Assembly: GCA_019075905.1 (NCBI GenBank)
Contig: JAGXAM010000010.1
Span: 1-64,000, forward strand
Direction: 5' to 3'
DNA: 64,000 nt
From: Hyphomicrobiales bacterium
GTDB taxonomy: Bacteria; Pseudomonadota; Alphaproteobacteria; Rhizobiales; Beijerinckiaceae
A model generated the notes under the pieces. The model did no database searches and had not been told where the DNA came from. It worked only from the letters and a program-made list of their open reading frames with translations. Positions 25,921 through 36,067 of this stretch are shown here, one piece after another. Positions within the stretch are counted from its first letter, which is position 1. Every line of letters begins with the position of its first letter. The position numbers were made by a program, and so were the translations under genes.

Positions 25921-26724
25921 TTACGAACAGGCGACCTTGCCGCATTTCTCCATATTGGAGATTTTGGTCTGCAATTCGTCATAGCCCACGGCACCGACAA
26001 TGACATCATCGCCGAGCACGAAGGTGGGCGTGCCGGTGAGGTTGAGCTTGTCGGCGACATCCATGACCGCGCTGATCCCGCCCTTCACGCTGGCAGAATT
26101 CATGTCGGCCTGCACCTTGGCGAGATCGGCGCCCTCATGCTTGGCAACCGCCAGCGCCTCGGCCTTGCCGACATGCACCTTCTGGCCGAGCAGGACATTG
26201 TGAAAATCCGCAAATTTCGCCGGTGACAATTGCTGGCGCACCGCACCCGCAACCCGCGCCGCCTCGACCGAGCCCGGCCCCAGCACCGGAAAGTCCTTGA
26301 GCACGATCTTGAGATCGGGATTGGCCTTCACCAGCTTGGCCAGCACCGGCATGCTCAATTTGCAATAGGGGCAATTGTAATCGAAAAACTCGGCGAGGAC
26401 GACCTTGCCGTCGGGATTGCCGAGGATGGCATGATGCGCCGAGGTGAAAATCACCTTGGCATTGGCCTTGATCGCCGCGCTCTGGGCCGAGGCGGCCTCG
26501 GCCTTGCGCTTGGCGCGCAGGGCCTTTTCAGCTTCCTCGATCACCTCGGGATGGCTGACGAGATAGGATTTCACAATCGCGCCAATGGCCTGCGTCTGGG
26601 CGGGCGAAAAGCTCGCCCCATCGGCCCGCGCCCGGGGCGCCAGCGATGCGGCCGCCACCAGTCCCGCACCAAAAACCAGCCCTGTCGCCAGCCAGCGGCG
26701 CGCAAAATTTTGCAAATTCATCAT
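25921..26724 (-). CDS. DsbA-family (Com1-like) periplasmic thiol oxidoreductase
   Basis: Exported thioredoxin-fold protein probably forming or rearranging disulfides in periplasmic proteins. From the ATG at 26724, preceded by GAGGAG, it has 267 residues: a signal peptide (cleaved near ARADG), a helical segment, then the active site C-P-Y-C at 118-121 in FDYNCPYCK and the cis-Pro loop GTPTF. Two further Cys occur at the C-terminus. This arrangement with a DSBA-like domain after an N-terminal helical extension is common in alphaproteobacteria. It is divergent from argS. Confidence 0.9.
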   Translation of the reverse strand: MMNLQNFARRWLATGLVFGAGLVAAASLAPRARADGASFSPAQTQAIGAIVKSYLVSHPEVIEEAEKALRAKRKAEAASAQSAAIKANAKVIFTSAHHAILGNPDGKVVLAEFFDYNCPYCKLSMPVLAKLVKANPDLKIVLKDFPVLGPGSVEAARVAGAVRQQLSPAKFADFHNVLLGQKVHVGKAEALAVAKHEGADLAKVQADMNSASVKGGISAVMDVADKLNLTGTPTFVLGDDVIVGAVGYDELQTKISNMEKCGKVACS

Positions 26725-26942
26725 GACGAACCATCTCCTCGCAGGCCACGCTCGCGCACCGGCCGCTCGTTCAAGTTGGCACGCCGCCCGGTTCCGGTGC
26801 GGGTGCAGTCTTCGAAATGGTTCATGCCACATAAGCGTCAAGGGCGCAAAGCCAATGCGGCTGACTTTGACCCCTGACGCCGAATCCGCTAGCGAACCGG
26901 CCATGAACCCGCAACCTCACGAGAATCTGGATCGGCGCGCGC

Positions 26943-28715
26943 ATGAATGTGTTTGATGAGATCGCCCTTGCGCTCACCAGCGCCTTCGCCGCCCTGCAAC
27001 AGGAAGGCCGCCTCGACGGCGCGCTGACGCCCGACCGCTTCAGCGTCGAGCCGCCGCGCGATGCCAGCCATGGCGATATCGCCACCAACATTGCCATGGT
27101 CTATGCCCGCGATCTTGCCCCGGGCTTCACCTCGCCGCGCCAGTTTGCCACCGAAATTGTCACCCGCCTCGGCCAGCACCCGCTGGTGGCGAAGGTTGAC
27201 GTCGCTGGGCCGGGCTTCATCAATATCCGCCTGCAGCACGCGGCCCTGGCCGGCGTGCTGCGTGCCGCCCTGCAGCAAAAATCGCGATTCGGCCGCCCGC
27301 CTGCGCATCATCAGCCGGTCAATGTCGAATATGTCTCGGCCAACCCGACCGGCCCGATGCATGTCGGCCACGGCCGCGGTGCCGTGTTCGGTGATGCGCT
27401 GGCGGCTTTGCTGGAATTTGCCGGTGCCAGGGTCACGCGCGAATTTTACATCAATGACGCCGGGGCGCAGGTCGATGTCCTCGCCCGCTCGGCCTTCCTG
27501 CGCTACCGCGAGGCGCGCGGCGAGACCATCGGCGCCATTCCCGAGGGGCTTTATCCGGGCGATTACCTGAAAGCCATCGGCGCGCAACTGGCGCGTGACC
27601 ACGGCGATGCCCTTGCCGCCATGCCTGAAAAGCAATGGCTGCCGCTGGTGCGCCAGGCGGCGATTGACGCCATGATGGCCTTGATCCGCGACGATCTCGC
27701 CGCCCTCAACATTCGCCACGACGTGTTCTTTTCGGAGGCCTCGCTCACCCGCAATGCCAGCGCCGCTGACCAGGTGCGCGCCGCCATTGACGCCTTGCAG
27801 GCGCGCGGCCTGATTTATCAGGGCACCCTGCCGCCGCCCAAGGGCGCCTTGCCGGATGACTGGGAGGATCGCGAGCAGACCCTGTTCCGCTCGACACAAT
27901 TCGGCGATGATGTTGACCGCGCCTTGATGAAATCGGACGGCAGTTACACCTATTTTGCCAGCGACATCGCCTATCATGCCGACAAGCTGAAGCGCGGCTT
28001 TTCGACCATGATCGACATCTGGGGCGCCGATCACGGCGGCTATGTCAAGCGCATGAAGGCGGCGGTAGCGGCGCTTTCGGACGGCAAGGGCGAGCTCGAC
28101 ATCAAGCTCTGCCAGCTGGTCAAGCTGATGCGCGACGGCGAGCCGGTGAAAATGTCAAAGCGCTCGGGCGAATTCGTCACCCTGCGCGAGGTGGTCGACG
28201 AAGTCGGCGTCGATGCCGTGCGCTTCATGATGCTGTTTCGCAAGAATGACGCGCCGCTCGATTTCGATCTTGCCAAAGTCATCGAGAAATCGCGCGAAAA
28301 CCCGGTGTTCTATGTGCAATATGCCTTTGCCCGCACGCAATCGGCGTTTCGTCAGGCAGCGCAGGTGTTCCCGGACCTCAATGTCGCGCCGGAGGCCCTG
28401 GCGGCCAGCGACCTCGATCTCGTCAATCACCCGGCAGAACTTGAACTTTTGCGGATAATGGCGCAATTTCCGCGCCTGATAGATCAGGCAGCGCGTGCGC
28501 ACGAACCCCACAGGGTGGCGTTCTATCTGCATGATCTTGCCAGCGCTCTTCACAGCCACTGGACGGCCGGCAAAGATATGCCACACTTACGCTTTGTTAA
28601 TGAAGAAAATAGACAATTGACTCAATCTCGTTTGGCGCTGGTTGCAGGCGTGGCTGAAATATTGCGGACGGGGCTGGCGCTGTTGGGGGTTGGTGCGCCC
28701 GATGAAATGCGTTGA
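26943..28715 (+). CDS. argS: arginyl-tRNA synthetase
   Basis: Class I synthetase charging tRNA-Arg. The 590-residue protein has the N-terminal Add1 domain that contacts tRNA, the HIGH-type motif HVGHG in [13 protein letters not shown], a KMSKRSGEF motif and the C-terminal anticodon-binding DALR domain ([19 protein letters not shown]). Length is normal. It opens the conserved alphaproteobacterial run argS-SPOR-nagZ-scpA-scpB-tatABC-serS-surE. Confidence 0.97.
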   Translation: MNVFDEIALALTSAFAALQQEGRLDGALTPDRFSVEPPRDASHGDIATNIAMVYARDLAPGFTSPRQFATEIVTRLGQHPLVAKVDVAGPGFINIRLQHAALAGVLRAALQQKSRFGRPPAHHQPVNVEYVSANPTGPMHVGHGRGAVFGDALAALLEFAGARVTREFYINDAGAQVDVLARSAFLRYREARGETIGAIPEGLYPGDYLKAIGAQLARDHGDALAAMPEKQWLPLVRQAAIDAMMALIRDDLAALNIRHDVFFSEASLTRNASAADQVRAAIDALQARGLIYQGTLPPPKGALPDDWEDREQTLFRSTQFGDDVDRALMKSDGSYTYFASDIAYHADKLKRGFSTMIDIWGADHGGYVKRMKAAVAALSDGKGELDIKLCQLVKLMRDGEPVKMSKRSGEFVTLREVVDEVGVDAVRFMMLFRKNDAPLDFDLAKVIEKSRENPVFYVQYAFARTQSAFRQAAQVFPDLNVAPEALAASDLDLVNHPAELELLRIMAQFPRLIDQAARAHEPHRVAFYLHDLASALHSHWTAGKDMPHLRFVNEENRQLTQSRLALVAGVAEILRTGLALLGVGAPDEMR

Positions 28716-28837
28716 TTGAAACTATTGCGGCAAGGCTTGAAACCTGGGGTGCCCCTGGCAACCAGACGGCGACCTTGCCCGAGACGCGATCCGGCGCCGG
28801 TCGTGGTGCGGGTCGTCCGGTTTGAAAGGTTGAATGA

Positions 28838-30481
28838 ATGGCTGAACCATCCACACGCGCGCCCTTCGCAGTGAGCCTCGAAGAATTCGAGCGGCGCTTG
28901 CGCGGGCCTGCAGCCCCGTCGGGTGTGGCTGCGCTGGATCCCCTGGCAGCCTTGGCGCAACTTGTCGGCGACGAAGGCAAGACCCAGAACAATCGTCAGG
29001 GCCTGTTTGCCACAGGCGCTGAAGGACGCGCTGCGGCCCGTGCGCAACCCTCGCCGGCGCCAGCGCCCGCACCGGGCCCCGCGGCTGCTGCGCCCAAGGC
29101 ACCCTCGGTCCAGCAGAACTTTGCCGAGCAATTGCGCGCCCTTCATGCCCATCATGATGCCATGCGCCGGGCCCTGGTCGATGGCCGCCCGCTCGACAGC
29201 CCCGCCGATGACGAGGGCGAAGTGCCTCATGCTGAGTCGAGCGAGGCAGAGTTGCATATTCGCGGCTTTGAGGAGTCTTTTGCCGGCGCCGGTGTCGGCG
29301 TCGCGCAGGATGCGCATGCCGCGCCCGAGTGGAACTTCGAGCCGCCGGCGGAATCCTTCGAGCCCCAGGCCGAGCGCCCCAGCGTTTATGCGGCAACGCA
29401 GGCTGACGCCACCAATGCGCGCCGTGCCTCGCCGCTGATCTATATGGGCAGCATATTTGCCGTCAGCTTCCTGGTACTGGGCGGGATCTTTGCCTATCGC
29501 CATGGCGGCGCCCACGCCGAGATGGGCGGCGTGCCGCTGATCAAGGCCGATTCGACCCCGGTTCGGATTGTCCCGGCCAAGCCGGAAGGCGTGGTCGTTG
29601 CCAACCAGAACACCGATATTCTCGACAGCGGCAAGCAAAAGGCCATCGATGCCGCCAATCTTGCCAAGGACAAGGTCGTGGCCAATCTGGAGCAGCCCGA
29701 CGATCTCAATGCCTTGCCGAAATCCACCGCCAAGGCCCCCGCAACCAGCGCCCAGACCGTGACGTCCGCAGTCGTGGCCCCGCCTGCCGTTGCCTCATCC
29801 GCGCCCAATCCGCAGGCAGCGCAGGATCAAGGGCAGGTCACTGCCGCCGCAACTGCGCCCGATGCCAATGCCAATACCAGCGGCGATGTTCACCAGGTGC
29901 ACACCGTGCTGGTGCAGCCCAACAGCTCTTTGGGCGCTCTGGCCCCCGCAGCACCGCCGGCCGCCGTGGCCATGAACGCTCCGGTCAAGCCGGCGCCGCA
30001 CAAGCCTGCACCCGCGCACCTGGTCAAGCCCGAGGCCGCCAAGGCTCATGACATCAAGGCCCATGACATCAAGGCGCATGTCGCCAAGCCGGCGCCCCGG
30101 CCGCAGCTGGCCCTGCGCAAGCCGGTGCACGCCGCGCCGGCCCGCAACGCCCCGCTGCAACTGGTGCCCTCACCGATCCGCGCCCGGCAAAAGCCGCAGC
30201 AGGTCGCCAGTCTTGCCAAGCCTGCGGGCGGCGCCCGTGGCTTTTTTGCGGTCCAGCTCGCAGCGCCGGGCACCGAGGCTGGTGCCAAATCCATGATGGC
30301 GCGCCTGAGCGCCCGTTATGGCTCGGCCCTGCAGGGGCATCATCTCGGCTATCATCGCGTCAGCCTCAACGGCCATGATGTGTTCCGCGTGCGGGTCGAT
30401 CACGTCGATAGGATCGCTGCCCTGTCGATTTGCAAGGCCATTCGCGGCAAGGGCGGCTCGTGCTGGATCAGCGCCGACTGA
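28838..30481 (+). CDS. SPOR-domain inner-membrane protein
   Basis: A 547-residue bitopic protein. Residues 1-198 are cytoplasmic, Pro/Ala- and acid-rich, probably disordered; one membrane segment lies at about 199-220 (PLIYMGSIFAVSFLVLGGIF); a long Ala/Pro/Lys-rich periplasmic linker includes the tandem repeat AHDIKAHDIKAHV; a SPOR domain of about 80 residues ends the protein (FFAVQLAAPGTEAGA... to CWISAD). SPOR domains bind denuded peptidoglycan at division sites. It lies between argS and nagZ as in other alphaproteobacteria, which fits a role in septal wall remodelling. Confidence 0.9.
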   Translation: MAEPSTRAPFAVSLEEFERRLRGPAAPSGVAALDPLAALAQLVGDEGKTQNNRQGLFATGAEGRAAARAQPSPAPAPAPGPAAAAPKAPSVQQNFAEQLRALHAHHDAMRRALVDGRPLDSPADDEGEVPHAESSEAELHIRGFEESFAGAGVGVAQDAHAAPEWNFEPPAESFEPQAERPSVYAATQADATNARRASPLIYMGSIFAVSFLVLGGIFAYRHGGAHAEMGGVPLIKADSTPVRIVPAKPEGVVVANQNTDILDSGKQKAIDAANLAKDKVVANLEQPDDLNALPKSTAKAPATSAQTVTSAVVAPPAVASSAPNPQAAQDQGQVTAAATAPDANANTSGDVHQVHTVLVQPNSSLGALAPAAPPAAVAMNAPVKPAPHKPAPAHLVKPEAAKAHDIKAHDIKAHVAKPAPRPQLALRKPVHAAPARNAPLQLVPSPIRARQKPQQVASLAKPAGGARGFFAVQLAAPGTEAGAKSMMARLSARYGSALQGHHLGYHRVSLNGHDVFRVRVDHVDRIAALSICKAIRGKGGSCWISAD

Positions 30482-30508
30482 CATGGCGGCGCGCCGGGGA
30501 GGCCAGTC

Positions 30509-31546
30509 TTGAACATTCGCGCCTTGATTTGCGGTTGCTCCGGTCATGATCTGACCAGCGATGAAGTGGCGGCGCTGCGCACCATCTCGCCCTGGGGCCT
30601 GATCCTGTTCGGCCGCAATGTCAGCACACCTGAACAGGTGGCAAGGCTCACCGCCAAGTTCCGCGAAATTGTCGGGCGCGAAGATGCGCCGGTGCTGATC
30701 GACCAGGAAGGCGGCCGCGTGCAACGCATGAAGCCGCCGCACTGGCGGGCTTACCCTGCAGCCAGCCGCCTTGCCGGCCTTGCTGCCGGTGCCGGTCTGG
30801 TCGAGGAAGAGTTCATCGCCCTCAACAGCCGGCTGATGGCCCATGACTTGCGCCGCGCCGGTATCAATGTCGATTGCCTGCCGGTGCTGGATGTGCCGGT
30901 AGCCGGGGCCCATGCGGTGATCGGTGACCGCTCCTATGGCGCGGATGCCGCCATGGTGACGCGGCGCGGCCTCGCCGCCGCACGCGGGCTGATGGATCAG
31001 GGCGTGCTGCCGGTCATGAAACATATTCCCGGCCACGGCCGCGCCGAGGCTGATTCGCACCTGGCGCTGCCCGTGGTTCATGCCAGCCACGCCACCCTGA
31101 GCGCCAGCGACTTTGCTGCCTTCGCACCGGCCCGGCACCTGCCCATGGCCATGACCGCGCATATTATTTTCACCGCGCTCGATGACGAGCGCCCGGCGAC
31201 GCAATCGCCGGTCATCGTCGAGCGCATCATCCGCGGCGAGATCGGCTTTGATGGCCTGCTGATGAGCGACGATATTTCCATGAAGGCGCTTTCAGGGGAT
31301 TTTGCTACCCGTGCCGCCGCCATTTTTGCGGCCGGGGTCGATGTCGCGCTGCATTGCAATGGTGACCTTGGCGAACTTCACGCAGTGGCCTCGGCGACGC
31401 CATGGCTGCAGGGCAGGGCGCGCCAGAGGGCCGAGGCCGCCCTCGCCATGATCAGCGGTCCAAAACCCTTTGATCCTGTGGAAGCCGCCGCATTATGCGA
31501 CGAAATCCTTGCGAAAGCCGACCTGAGGCAGCATGCTGTAGCGTGA
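30509..31546 (+). CDS. nagZ: beta-N-acetylhexosaminidase
   Basis: Family 3 glycosidase that removes GlcNAc from recycled anhydromuropeptides in the cytoplasm. The 345-residue protein has IDQEGGRVQR, the catalytic dyad loop KHIPGHGRA and the nucleophile Asp in LLMSDDISMKAL. The start is TTG at 30509 with GGGGAGG six bases before it, and the protein N-terminus MNIRALICGCSG then matches relatives. No signal peptide, consistent with a cytoplasmic recycling enzyme. Confidence 0.95.
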   Translation: MNIRALICGCSGHDLTSDEVAALRTISPWGLILFGRNVSTPEQVARLTAKFREIVGREDAPVLIDQEGGRVQRMKPPHWRAYPAASRLAGLAAGAGLVEEEFIALNSRLMAHDLRRAGINVDCLPVLDVPVAGAHAVIGDRSYGADAAMVTRRGLAAARGLMDQGVLPVMKHIPGHGRAEADSHLALPVVHASHATLSASDFAAFAPARHLPMAMTAHIIFTALDDERPATQSPVIVERIIRGEIGFDGLLMSDDISMKALSGDFATRAAAIFAAGVDVALHCNGDLGELHAVASATPWLQGRARQRAEAALAMISGPKPFDPVEAAALCDEILAKADLRQHAVA

Positions 31547-31568
31547 AGCTTGCGGGCATGGGCGGTCG

Positions 31569-32366
31569 ATGGCGGATGTCGGACACATGGGGGATGTTTC
31601 TGCGCATGAGCCGGTGACGGCCCAGGGCGAGACCGCGTTCCGTGTCGATCTCGATGGCTTCGAGGGCCCGCTCGACCTGCTGCTCGAACTGGCGCGGCGC
31701 CAGAAGGTCGATCTCGCCAAAATCTCCATTCTGGCGCTGGCAGAGCAATATCTCGGCTTCATCGAGGCGGCGCAAGGCCTGCGGCTCGAACTTGCTGCCG
31801 ATTATCTTGTGATGGCGGCGTGGATGGCCTATCTCAAGTCGCAGCTGTTGCTGCCGGCCCCGCCGCGCGGCGACGAGCCTGATGCCGCGACGCTGGCGCT
31901 CGATCTCGCCTTGCGGCTGCGCCAGCTCGATGCCATCCGCAAGGTCGCCGGGCATCTGGGCACGCGCCCGCAGCTGGGGCGTGATTTTTTCATGCGCACC
32001 GGCGCTGCCAGCGACAACGAGCCGCCGGAAGCGCCAAGGCAGGCGAGCCTTTATGATCTCCTCAGCGCCTATGCCGCCCTGCGCCAGAAAGCCGCCAGAC
32101 CAAGCGTCGTGCTGCAGGCCCGCCAGGTCTGGTCGATTGCAAGGGCAAGGGCCGCGCTTGAGGATATTGCCGCGCTCACGCTCGATTGGAGCGTGCTCGA
32201 TGAGTGCCTGCGCGCCTATTGCAAGAGCGCGCCGGTCACAAGGACCATGCGCGCCAGCACCTTTGCCGTGAGCCTGGAAATGGTGCGCCAAGGCCGCATC
32301 GGCCTGCGCCAGGACGGCGCTTTCGCGCCGATCTATCTGCGCGCCAGCCCCGCGCCGGTGCCATGA
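31569..32366 (+). CDS. scpA: segregation and condensation protein A
   Basis: Kleisin that bridges the SMC ATPase heads in the bacterial condensin. The 265-residue protein has the characteristic FRVDLDGFEGPLDLLLELAR motif near residue 24, the helix QKVDLAKISI, and a C-terminal winged-helix region. It overlaps scpB by four bases (ATGA), so the two subunits are probably coupled. Confidence 0.95.
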   Translation: MADVGHMGDVSAHEPVTAQGETAFRVDLDGFEGPLDLLLELARRQKVDLAKISILALAEQYLGFIEAAQGLRLELAADYLVMAAWMAYLKSQLLLPAPPRGDEPDAATLALDLALRLRQLDAIRKVAGHLGTRPQLGRDFFMRTGAASDNEPPEAPRQASLYDLLSAYAALRQKAARPSVVLQARQVWSIARARAALEDIAALTLDWSVLDECLRAYCKSAPVTRTMRASTFAVSLEMVRQGRIGLRQDGAFAPIYLRASPAPVP

Positions 32367-33037
32367 GCGCCGCCCTGCAGCCTGACCTCGCGCCGCCCCG
32401 GTCCGCTGATGATGGTTTGGCTGACGCGGTGCGGCTTTGTGAAGCGGTGCTGTTTGTGGCCGCCGCCCCGGTGCCGACAAGCGCACTCGCCGCCAGGCTG
32501 CCATCGCATCTCGATATTGGCGTCGTGCTCGATCAAATCGCCCGCCATTATGCCGGGCGCGGCATCCAGCTGGCGCGCGCCGGTGACGCCTGCTATTTCC
32601 AGACCGCGCCGGAGCTGGCCGCGGCGCTCGGCCCGGAGCGGCAGGAACCGCGCCGCCTGTCACGCGCGGCGCTGGAGATCCTGTCAATCATTGCCTGGCA
32701 CCAGCCGGTGACCCGGGCGGAAATCGAGCATATCCGCGGCGTCGCCCTGTTCAAGGGCACATTGGATGCGCTGTTCGAGGCCGGCCTCATCAGGCTGCGT
32801 GGTCGCCGCCGCACGCCCGGACGCCCGGTGACCTACGGCACCAGCCAGCAGTTTCTGGTGCATTTCGGGCTGGAAAGCATCGATGATCTGCCCGGCCTCG
32901 AAGAGTTGAAAGCCGCCGGACTCTATGAGGGCAAGGTGCCGACGACCCCCTTGATGCCATCACCGCCCGATGAAGATGCCATCCCGGCCGATGAGGCGCC
33001 GCTCGGCAGCGACGATGATCGCCCCGACGCCGCGTGA
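32363..33037 (+). CDS. scpB: segregation and condensation protein B
   Basis: Partner of ScpA in the SMC-ScpAB chromosome-segregation complex; two winged-helix domains. The 224-residue protein has CEAVLFVAAAPV near the start, the conserved ALEILSIIAWHQPVTRAEI and the C-terminal GRPVTYGTSQQFL signature. After residue ~190 it is acidic and low in complexity. The ATG at 32363 was chosen for its overlap with scpA; the open frame further upstream lies within scpA. Confidence 0.95.
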   Translation: MSAALQPDLAPPRSADDGLADAVRLCEAVLFVAAAPVPTSALAARLPSHLDIGVVLDQIARHYAGRGIQLARAGDACYFQTAPELAAALGPERQEPRRLSRAALEILSIIAWHQPVTRAEIEHIRGVALFKGTLDALFEAGLIRLRGRRRTPGRPVTYGTSQQFLVHFGLESIDDLPGLEELKAAGLYEGKVPTTPLMPSPPDEDAIPADEAPLGSDDDRPDAA

Positions 33038-33130
33038 AATTGTATCAGTCCTTGAAATTACCGTAGTGCAGGGCTAAGACGCGTCTAAGCGCTGCCCCAC
33101 ATGGGGCGGGTGTTTTGAAGGAGTTGTCTC

Positions 33131-33364
33131 ATGGGTGGTCTGAGTATCTGGCACCTGATTGCGCTCGCGGCCATCGTCTTTGTGTTGTTCGGCGGCAAAT
33201 TCAAGTTCTCGGACATGATGGGCGATGTCGCCAAGGGCATGAAAGCCTTCAAGGCCGGCATGGCTGAAGACACGACGGCGCCGGCTGAAGATGCTGCCAA
33301 GACGCTGGACACCAAGACGGGTGCCACGCTTGATCGAACCTCCGATACCAGCAAGGTTGGCTGA
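33131..33364 (+). CDS. tatA: Sec-independent protein translocase TatA
   Basis: Forms the pore of the twin-arginine translocase that exports folded proteins. The 77-residue protein has one N-terminal membrane helix ([16 protein letters not shown]), a hinge, and the amphipathic helix [16 protein letters not shown], followed by a short polar tail. An AAGGAG site precedes the ATG. A small palindrome GCCCC-ACAT-GGGGC (33094-33107) lies just upstream in the leader. tatB and tatC follow in order. Confidence 0.95.
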   Translation: MGGLSIWHLIALAAIVFVLFGGKFKFSDMMGDVAKGMKAFKAGMAEDTTAPAEDAAKTLDTKTGATLDRTSDTSKVG

Positions 33365-33426
33365 TCAACCACAGGTCTGCCTGTCGACAGGGCCTTGGCG
33401 GATGACCGGCTTCGGGATCGTGATGG

Positions 33427-33954
33427 ATGTTTAACTTTGACTTCGCAAAGCTGCTGGTTGTGGGCGTGATGGCGCTGATCTTCATCCCGCCCAAGGATCT
33501 GCCGCGGGTGCTGCGCCAGCTTGGCCAGGGATATGGCAAATTGCAGCGCCTCGCCGCGGATTTCCGGCGGCAGATCACCGAGGCGCTCGAAGAAGCCGAT
33601 ATCGACAGCGTCAAGCGCGAATTCACCGACCTGACCGATTCCACCAATTTTGATTTCGATGCGCCTGCCGAATCAGCTTCACCCGAAGCGCTGCCGGCAC
33701 CGGCCGAATCAGCGCCGCTGACCCCGGAACTGGCAGCCCCCGCCAAAATGACCAAGGCCCGCCAGACCAAAACCGGCGAGGCCAAGACCAGCAAGGCCAA
33801 GACAAACAAGGCCAAGACCAGCAAGACCGAGCCGAAACCTGATGCCAGCGCAGCTGCCAAGCCGGCCAAAAAGCCGGCACGCGCGCCGCGAAAAGCCGTC
33901 AGAGCCGCGCCCGAAACCCCTGAAATGGTGCAGATCGACAGGGCGGCGGAATGA
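33427..33954 (+). CDS. tatB: Sec-independent protein translocase TatB
   Basis: TatB pairs with TatC to recognise twin-arginine signal peptides. The 175 residues begin with the TatB form MFNFDFAKLLVVGVMALIFIPPKDLPRVL split over a membrane helix and hinge, then an amphipathic helix. The C-terminal half is Ala/Lys-rich with a repeat of the kind AKTSKAKTNKAKTSK, not conserved in the family. It overlaps tatC by four bases. Confidence 0.93.
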   Translation: MFNFDFAKLLVVGVMALIFIPPKDLPRVLRQLGQGYGKLQRLAADFRRQITEALEEADIDSVKREFTDLTDSTNFDFDAPAESASPEALPAPAESAPLTPELAAPAKMTKARQTKTGEAKTSKAKTNKAKTSKTEPKPDASAAAKPAKKPARAPRKAVRAAPETPEMVQIDRAAE

Positions 33955-34736
33955 CTGAAACCGATATCGAGGCGTCCCGCGCCCCCCTGATGGATCACAT
34001 CTACGAATTGCGCACGCGGCTGATCTGGTCGCTGGCGACCTTCTTGGTGCTGTTCGTACTGTTTTTCTGGTTGTCGAAGGACATTTACGGGCTGCTGGTC
34101 GAGCCTTATGGCCGGGTGGCCGGCCCCGATGCCCGGCTGATCTACACCGCCCCGCAGGAATATTTCTTTACCGAAATGCGCGTCGCCCTGTTTACGGCCG
34201 CGTTTTTTTCGCTGCCGGTGGTGTTCACGCAGCTCTACCGTTTCGTCGCCCCCGGGCTCTACAAGCGCGAAAAGGCGGCCTTTGCGCCTTATCTCTTTGC
34301 GACACCCGTGTTTTTCGCGCTCGGCGCCTTGATGGTCTATTACGTCGTCATGCCCAATCTGCTGCGGTTTTTCATCAGCATGCAGGTCGCCAAACAGCCG
34401 GGGCAGCCGCAAATCGAGATGCTGCCGCGCGTCAGTGAATATTTGTCACTTGTGATGACCCTGATCTTTGCCTTCGGCATCACCTTTCAAATGCCGGTGG
34501 TGTTGACCCTGCTCGGCAATGTCGGCATCGTGACCTCGCAATTTCTCATCAGCAAATGGCGTTATGCGACGGTGGTGATCGGCGCGGTGGCGGCAGTTTT
34601 GACCCCGCCCGATCTTTTCAGCATGGCAACGCTTGTTGTTCCCGGCCTGATGCTTTACGGCCTCTCCATCCTCTCCGTGATGTATATTGAAAGACAGCGC
34701 GGAAAAGCATTGGCCGTTCGCGATGACGAGGGGTGA
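33951..34736 (+). CDS. tatC: Sec-independent protein translocase TatC
   Basis: Six-helix membrane protein that binds twin-arginine signals. The 261-residue protein has the N-terminal MDHIYELRTRL with the conserved Glu, the first periplasmic loop, and FVAPGLYKREK after helix 2. Six hydrophobic segments are visible and length is normal. A possible Tat substrate, the dienelactone-hydrolase-like protein with SRRTLVK, is encoded in the same window at 53113-53976. Confidence 0.97.
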   Translation: MTETDIEASRAPLMDHIYELRTRLIWSLATFLVLFVLFFWLSKDIYGLLVEPYGRVAGPDARLIYTAPQEYFFTEMRVALFTAAFFSLPVVFTQLYRFVAPGLYKREKAAFAPYLFATPVFFALGALMVYYVVMPNLLRFFISMQVAKQPGQPQIEMLPRVSEYLSLVMTLIFAFGITFQMPVVLTLLGNVGIVTSQFLISKWRYATVVIGAVAAVLTPPDLFSMATLVVPGLMLYGLSILSVMYIERQRGKALAVRDDEG

Positions 34737-34771
34737 GCGGCCCTGTTGATGGTATCGAGAGCCGCTGACCC

Positions 34772-36046
34772 ATGCATGATATTCGCCTGATTGCCGAAAA
34801 CCCCGCAGCTTTTGACCAGGGGCTGGCAAGGCGCGGCCTGCCGCCGCTGGCGCAGGAATTGCTCGGCCTCGATGGCGCGAGGCGCGAGGCGATCGCCGCC
34901 CTGCAGCGTGCCCAGGAGCGCCGCAACGCCGCCTCAAAGGAAATCGGCCAGGCCATGGCCGCAGGGGATATGGCGCGCGCCGAGGCCCTGAAGGCCGAAG
35001 TCGCCGAAATCAAGACCCGGATGCCGGCGATGGAGGAGGCCGAGCGCATGGCGCAGGCCGCGCTGCAGACCCGCCTGCTGGAAATCCCCAACCTGCCGCA
35101 TGCCGACGTGCCGCAAGGCAAGGACGAGCACGACAATGTGCAAATCCGCACCCATGGCAATGTTCCGGCCTTTGCCTTTCCGGCAAAGGAACATTTCGCG
35201 CTGGGTGAAGCTCTGGGCATGATGGATTTTGAGGCCGCAAGCCGCATGTCTGGCGCCCGCTTCGTGGTGCTGAAGGGCGCTCTGGCGCGGCTCGAACGGG
35301 CGCTGGGGCAATTCATGCTCGATCTGCACACCGGTGAGCACGGCTATGGCGAAATCAACCCGCCGCTGCTGGTGCGCGACGAGGCCATGTATGGCACCGC
35401 GCAATTGCCGAAGTTTCGCGAGGATCAATTCCCGGCCGGCGATGAATTCTGGCTGATTCCCACCGCCGAGGTGCCGCTCACCAATCTGGTGCGCGAGCAG
35501 ATTCTCGAAGAGGCAAGCCTGCCGGTGCGCGTTACTGCGCTCACCGCATGTTTTCGCGCCGAAGCCGGCTCGGCCGGGCGTGATACCCGCGGCATGATCC
35601 GCCAGCACCAGTTCAACAAAGTTGAACTGGTGTCGATCACCACGCCCGAGGCCGGAGAGGCCGAGCACGAGCGCCTGACCGCCTGCGCCGAAACCGTGCT
35701 GAAAAAGCTCGCGCTGCCGTTCCGCACCATGCTTTTGTGTTCGGGCGACATGGGCTTTGCCTCGCAGAAAACCTATGACATCGAGGTCTGGCTGCCGGGG
35801 CAGGGGCGCTATCGTGAGATTTCCTCATGCTCGCTGTGCGGTGATTTTCAGGCGCGGCGCATGAATGCCCGCTGCCGGACGCCTGACGCAAAACAGACCC
35901 GTTTCGTGCATACGCTCAACGGATCGGGCCTTGCGGTCGGCCGCACGCTGGTGGCGGTGATGGAAAACTATCAGAACGAAGACGGCAGCATCACGGTGCC
36001 GGACGCGCTTTTGCCTTATATGGGCGACATCAGGCGCATTGGCTGA
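34772..36046 (+). CDS. serS: seryl-tRNA synthetase
   Basis: Class II synthetase charging tRNA-Ser and tRNA-Sec. The 424-residue protein starts [11 protein letters not shown] with the long N-terminal coiled-coil arm (about 30-105) that binds tRNA, then the class II motifs: [14 protein letters not shown] (motif 2) and a C-terminal [10 protein letters not shown] (motif 3). It begins 35 bases after tatC. Confidence 0.97.
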   Translation: MHDIRLIAENPAAFDQGLARRGLPPLAQELLGLDGARREAIAALQRAQERRNAASKEIGQAMAAGDMARAEALKAEVAEIKTRMPAMEEAERMAQAALQTRLLEIPNLPHADVPQGKDEHDNVQIRTHGNVPAFAFPAKEHFALGEALGMMDFEAASRMSGARFVVLKGALARLERALGQFMLDLHTGEHGYGEINPPLLVRDEAMYGTAQLPKFREDQFPAGDEFWLIPTAEVPLTNLVREQILEEASLPVRVTALTACFRAEAGSAGRDTRGMIRQHQFNKVELVSITTPEAGEAEHERLTACAETVLKKLALPFRTMLLCSGDMGFASQKTYDIEVWLPGQGRYREISSCSLCGDFQARRMNARCRTPDAKQTRFVHTLNGSGLAVGRTLVAVMENYQNEDGSITVPDALLPYMGDIRRIG

Positions 36047-36067
36047 CACAAGGGCAGGCGGGGGCAC

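Noticed and set aside
30046-30075. short tandem repeat (AHDIK) in the SPOR protein, considered as a repeat locus
   Set aside because: Two in-frame copies in a low-complexity linker; ordinary for this kind of protein.
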